Positions 5,385-6,991 of a stretch of 6,991 nt of DNA are shown here, one piece after another. The stretch comes from an uncultured Clostridia bacterium (lineage in GTDB: Bacteria > Bacillota > Clostridia > UBA1381). The position numbers were made by a program, and so were the translations under genes. The stretch lies in NCBI GenBank assembly GCA_910578235.1, contig CAJTPP010000060.1, positions 8,771 through 15,761 of the forward strand. Reading direction: 5' to 3'. Position 1 is the first letter of the stretch. Each line of letters begins with the position of its first letter. The notes beneath the pieces were generated by a model. The model made no database searches and was not told the DNA's origin. It worked only from the letters and a program-made list of their open reading frames with translations.

Positions 5385-5747
5385 TTGAAGCATACATACA
5401 TATGCCCCGTAGAAGCGACACTGGAAATAGTAGGAGGAAAATATAAATCACTTATACTGTGGCATCTTGCCGACAAAATATTACGTTTTAACCAACTGCA
5501 CAAATTAATACCGGCCGCAACACCAAAAATGCTCACTAACCAGCTGCGCGAGCTTGAAAAAAACGGTCTTATACATCGGGAAGTATATCCCGTTGTGCCG
5601 CCCAAAGTAGAATACTCACTCACAGACATCGGACAAAGCTTTATTCCTATTTTGTCTGACATATGCGACTGGGGAAATACCTATCTGAAAGCAAATAATA
5701 TTTGTCCGAACTGCTCTATGGTAAGCTCTGAACAAAAAGACAGGTAA
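5385..5747 (+). CDS. HxlR-family winged-helix transcription regulator
   Basis: A dimeric DNA-binding regulator, 120 residues from a TTG start at 5385 that has AAAGGA nine bases upstream. An ATG at 5367 would give 126 residues but has a poor ribosome binding site, and relatives usually begin just before the Y-x-CPVE block. Typical HxlR blocks follow in order: CPVEATLEIVGGKYKSLILW (helix 1-2), LRFNQLHKLIPAATPKMLTN with the recognition helix, LRELEKNGLIHREVYP, and the wing VPPKVEYSLTDIG. Cysteines are at 7, 94, 107 and 110 (TTG numbering), the last two as CPNC. This resembles the redox-sensing relative YodB, which has one N-terminal and two C-terminal cysteines. It is divergent from copA, with a palindrome at its own promoter, so autoregulation and control of copA are plausible but unproven. 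A general quinone/aldehyde or disulphide-stress regulator is the main alternative. Confidence 0.92.
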   Translation: MKHTYICPVEATLEIVGGKYKSLILWHLADKILRFNQLHKLIPAATPKMLTNQLRELEKNGLIHREVYPVVPPKVEYSLTDIGQSFIPILSDICDWGNTYLKANNICPNCSMVSSEQKDR

Positions 5748-5767
5748 AACACCTGTCTTTTTGTTCA
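5729..5767. terminator. Bidirectional terminator overlapping the HxlR gene end
   Basis: A perfect 17-bp stem (5729-5745 with 5751-5767) around a five-base loop, with five As before and five Ts after the GC-rich core AGACAGGT/ACCTGTCT. It works in both directions: the upstream arm encodes the last residues of the HxlR protein and its TAA lies at the loop, while the convergent membrane-protein gene ends 3 bases beyond the other arm. Confidence 0.9.
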
Positions 5768-5769
5768 CT

Positions 5770-6660
5770 TTATTCTGCAATAATTTCTACATGCTCTACT
5801 GTATTATCATTATTTACTCCGCCTTCATCCGCTCTTTCTTCCTCCCCATCTTTTGAAAGCGGCTCCGATTTCTTACCCATGGCATCCAGACATTCAGCAG
5901 CTTTCTGCGGATTGGCCTTTGATTTATCAAGCGGCACAGTAAATATCGCGCCTCCGCCCTTATAGCCGTCAGCAAATCGTATGCTTCCGTCTCTGTCCAT
6001 TGTAAATATATCTCTGCTTGGCGCAAAGCCCGTACTGTTTCCGTCAGACGATATTCCTCCATACACCGCAATATATACAGTATGATCCGCAAACATTTCC
6101 AAGCTGTCACATTCATATACAAAATAATTCATCATATTATCATCTGTTATAAATTCACTTTTCCCGCCGCCGAGAGTAAATATATTAACATCCCACGGCT
6201 CATACCCTGACACCAACGGCGTAAGCATCAGTCCGGCATAATCCAAAATAGGTTTTCCGTCGGTTCTTGAAATGGATCCTATAATATAAGTACGGTCATC
6301 ATCTACATCATCCGTAAAATTACTTAAATTCTTACCTGTTGTTATTCCAAGCAGTTCCACTGTATAATCACCGCATTGCTGAGGAGCAATATCAAAGTTT
6401 GTATCTCCCTCAGCCATAATATCTGCCAGTTTGTGATAATCCGCCTTTTCCGCAATTTCAGATGCCGTCATCAAATGATACGCGGCAAAAACAGTAGTCC
6501 CAAGCAAAGCGGCTATAACCGCTGCAATACATAATATTCCTTTTATTGTTTTATGCTTTTTTGTCATTATCAATTCCTCACTTTCAATATTAAAAGGAGC
6601 AGATATATGGTTTTTCATATTTTTCCCGTGCTTTACCAATCTTTCTTCAAAATCAGTCAT
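5770..6660 (-). CDS. Membrane anti-sigma-like protein downstream of ECF sigma
   Basis: About 296 residues from ATG 6660 (AAGGTGA just before it); a TTG at 6672, which overlaps the sigma stop, would add four. Residues 1 to about 38 are a short cytoplasmic part (MTDFEERLVKHGKNMKNHIS), then come KKHK and a membrane helix at about 40-61 (ILCIAAVIAALLGTTVFAAY). The rest is outside the membrane: a SEIAEKADYHKLADIM helix, then a beta-rich domain with DDDRTYIIGSISRTDGKP, an EPWDVN block and FADHTVYIAVYGG, then FTVPLDKSKANP and an acidic tail. The layout of short N-terminus, one helix and large outer domain, placed directly after an ECF sigma gene, is that of anti-sigma factors that hold sigma at the membrane until an outside signal arrives. 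The outer domain resembles unnamed Clostridial proteins found after ECF sigma genes. I see no zinc-binding HxxxCxxC anti-sigma motif. The function is inferred from architecture and context. Confidence 0.72.
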   Translation of the reverse strand: MTDFEERLVKHGKNMKNHISAPFNIESEELIMTKKHKTIKGILCIAAVIAALLGTTVFAAYHLMTASEIAEKADYHKLADIMAEGDTNFDIAPQQCGDYTVELLGITTGKNLSNFTDDVDDDRTYIIGSISRTDGKPILDYAGLMLTPLVSGYEPWDVNIFTLGGGKSEFITDDNMMNYFVYECDSLEMFADHTVYIAVYGGISSDGNSTGFAPSRDIFTMDRDGSIRFADGYKGGGAIFTVPLDKSKANPQKAAECLDAMGKKSEPLSKDGEEERADEGGVNNDNTVEHVEIIAE

Positions 6661-6668
6661 ATTCACCT

Positions 6669-6991
6669 TCAATCATCTCCTTCCAAAATACTTTTTAATT
6701 CTTTAAGCGCCGTTTTTGTTCTGTATTTTACAGTAGACAGAGGTTGTTTAAGCGTTTTTGCAGTTTCTTCATATGTCATGTCATTATAGAAACGAAGTGT
6801 TATGTATATTGTTTTCTGCGGCTTTAGTCTGCAAATTGCGTCCAGCAGCTCCACATCTGAATAAGGTATATCATTAAAAACATTGATATTATCAGTTAAC
6901 TCCTCGTTATATTTTCTGCTTCTCAGCAAATCAAGACTTTTATTTATAACAATACGGGTTATCCACGTTTTAAAATATTCTTTATTTTTCA
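6669..6991 (-). CDS. ECF RNA polymerase sigma factor, C-terminal part
   Basis: The gene enters from the right edge, and its frame is open to base 6991, giving 106 visible residues. The visible start is not a true start; the N-terminus lies outside. FKTWITRIVINKSLDLLRSR (residues 6-25 of the visible part) is the end of sigma-70 region 2, which binds the -10 element. After a short linker (YNEELTDNINVFNDIPYSDVE) comes region 4, LDAICRLKPQKTIYITLRFY and MTYEETAKTLKQPLSTVKYR, a helix-turn-helix for -35 recognition, ending LKELKSILEGDD. Its TGA lies 8 bases before the ATG of the membrane anti-sigma-like gene, and GGAGATGA near its end can serve as part of that gene's ribosome binding region. The two are therefore probably translated together. 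The short region 2-4 spacing and absence of region 3 indicate the extracytoplasmic-function group. Confidence 0.9.
   Translation of the reverse strand, partial: KNKEYFKTWITRIVINKSLDLLRSRKYNEELTDNINVFNDIPYSDVELLDAICRLKPQKTIYITLRFYNDMTYEETAKTLKQPLSTVKYRTKTALKELKSILEGDD

Noticed and set aside
5330..5662. 110-codon minus-strand frame over the HxlR gene
   Set aside because: It is antisense to clear HxlR coding sequence and has no independent support.
5814..6122. 102-codon minus-strand frame inside the anti-sigma-like gene
   Set aside because: It is a frame-shifted reading of the same region; the longer frame has the membrane helix, the linkage to the sigma gene and the terminator.

Overview
The window looks like a low-to-medium GC, endospore-forming member of the Clostridia (gut-type Firmicutes). 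The main evidence is a full-length spo0A, AT-rich intergenic DNA, strong AGGAGG-type ribosome binding sites, an asnA-asnS pair, and several probable non-ATG starts. Nothing suggests an insertion sequence, prophage, CRISPR array or RNA gene.

Layout. On the minus strand from about 1450 down to 1 lies an operon: a small DUF896 protein (TTG start), asnA (ammonia-dependent asparagine synthetase) and the N-terminus of asnS (asparaginyl-tRNA synthetase, cut by the window edge). A 17-bp-spaced sigma-A promoter precedes it, and its short leader has no room for a T-box. Divergently on the plus strand sit a 37-residue cysteine-rich single-pass membrane peptide with its own terminator, then spo0A with a sigma-A-like promoter and a possible sigma-H promoter. 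A long hairpin between spo0A and the convergent copA can serve both genes.

The centre is a Cu(+)-exporting P1B-1 ATPase on the minus strand. A complete CopZ-like metallochaperone domain is fused to its C-terminus. That domain begins at an in-frame ATG with its own strong Shine-Dalgarno sequence, so the fused gene may also make free chaperone. Divergent from it is an HxlR/YodB-type winged-helix regulator with cysteines placed like those of redox-sensing relatives. A TACTATC-N6-GATAGTG palindrome lies at its predicted promoter, and the predicted -35 elements of the two divergent promoters overlap. I infer a thiol- or copper-responsive switch for copper export; no CsoR or CopY box is visible.

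The right end, on the minus strand, holds the C-terminal part of an ECF sigma factor and a following membrane protein of anti-sigma type. The membrane protein is convergent with the HxlR gene, and the two share a 17-bp hairpin. The most interesting points are the internal copZ start, the HxlR-copA pairing, the Cys-rich micropeptide, and a Spo0A receiver four residues shorter than usual around helix alpha-4.
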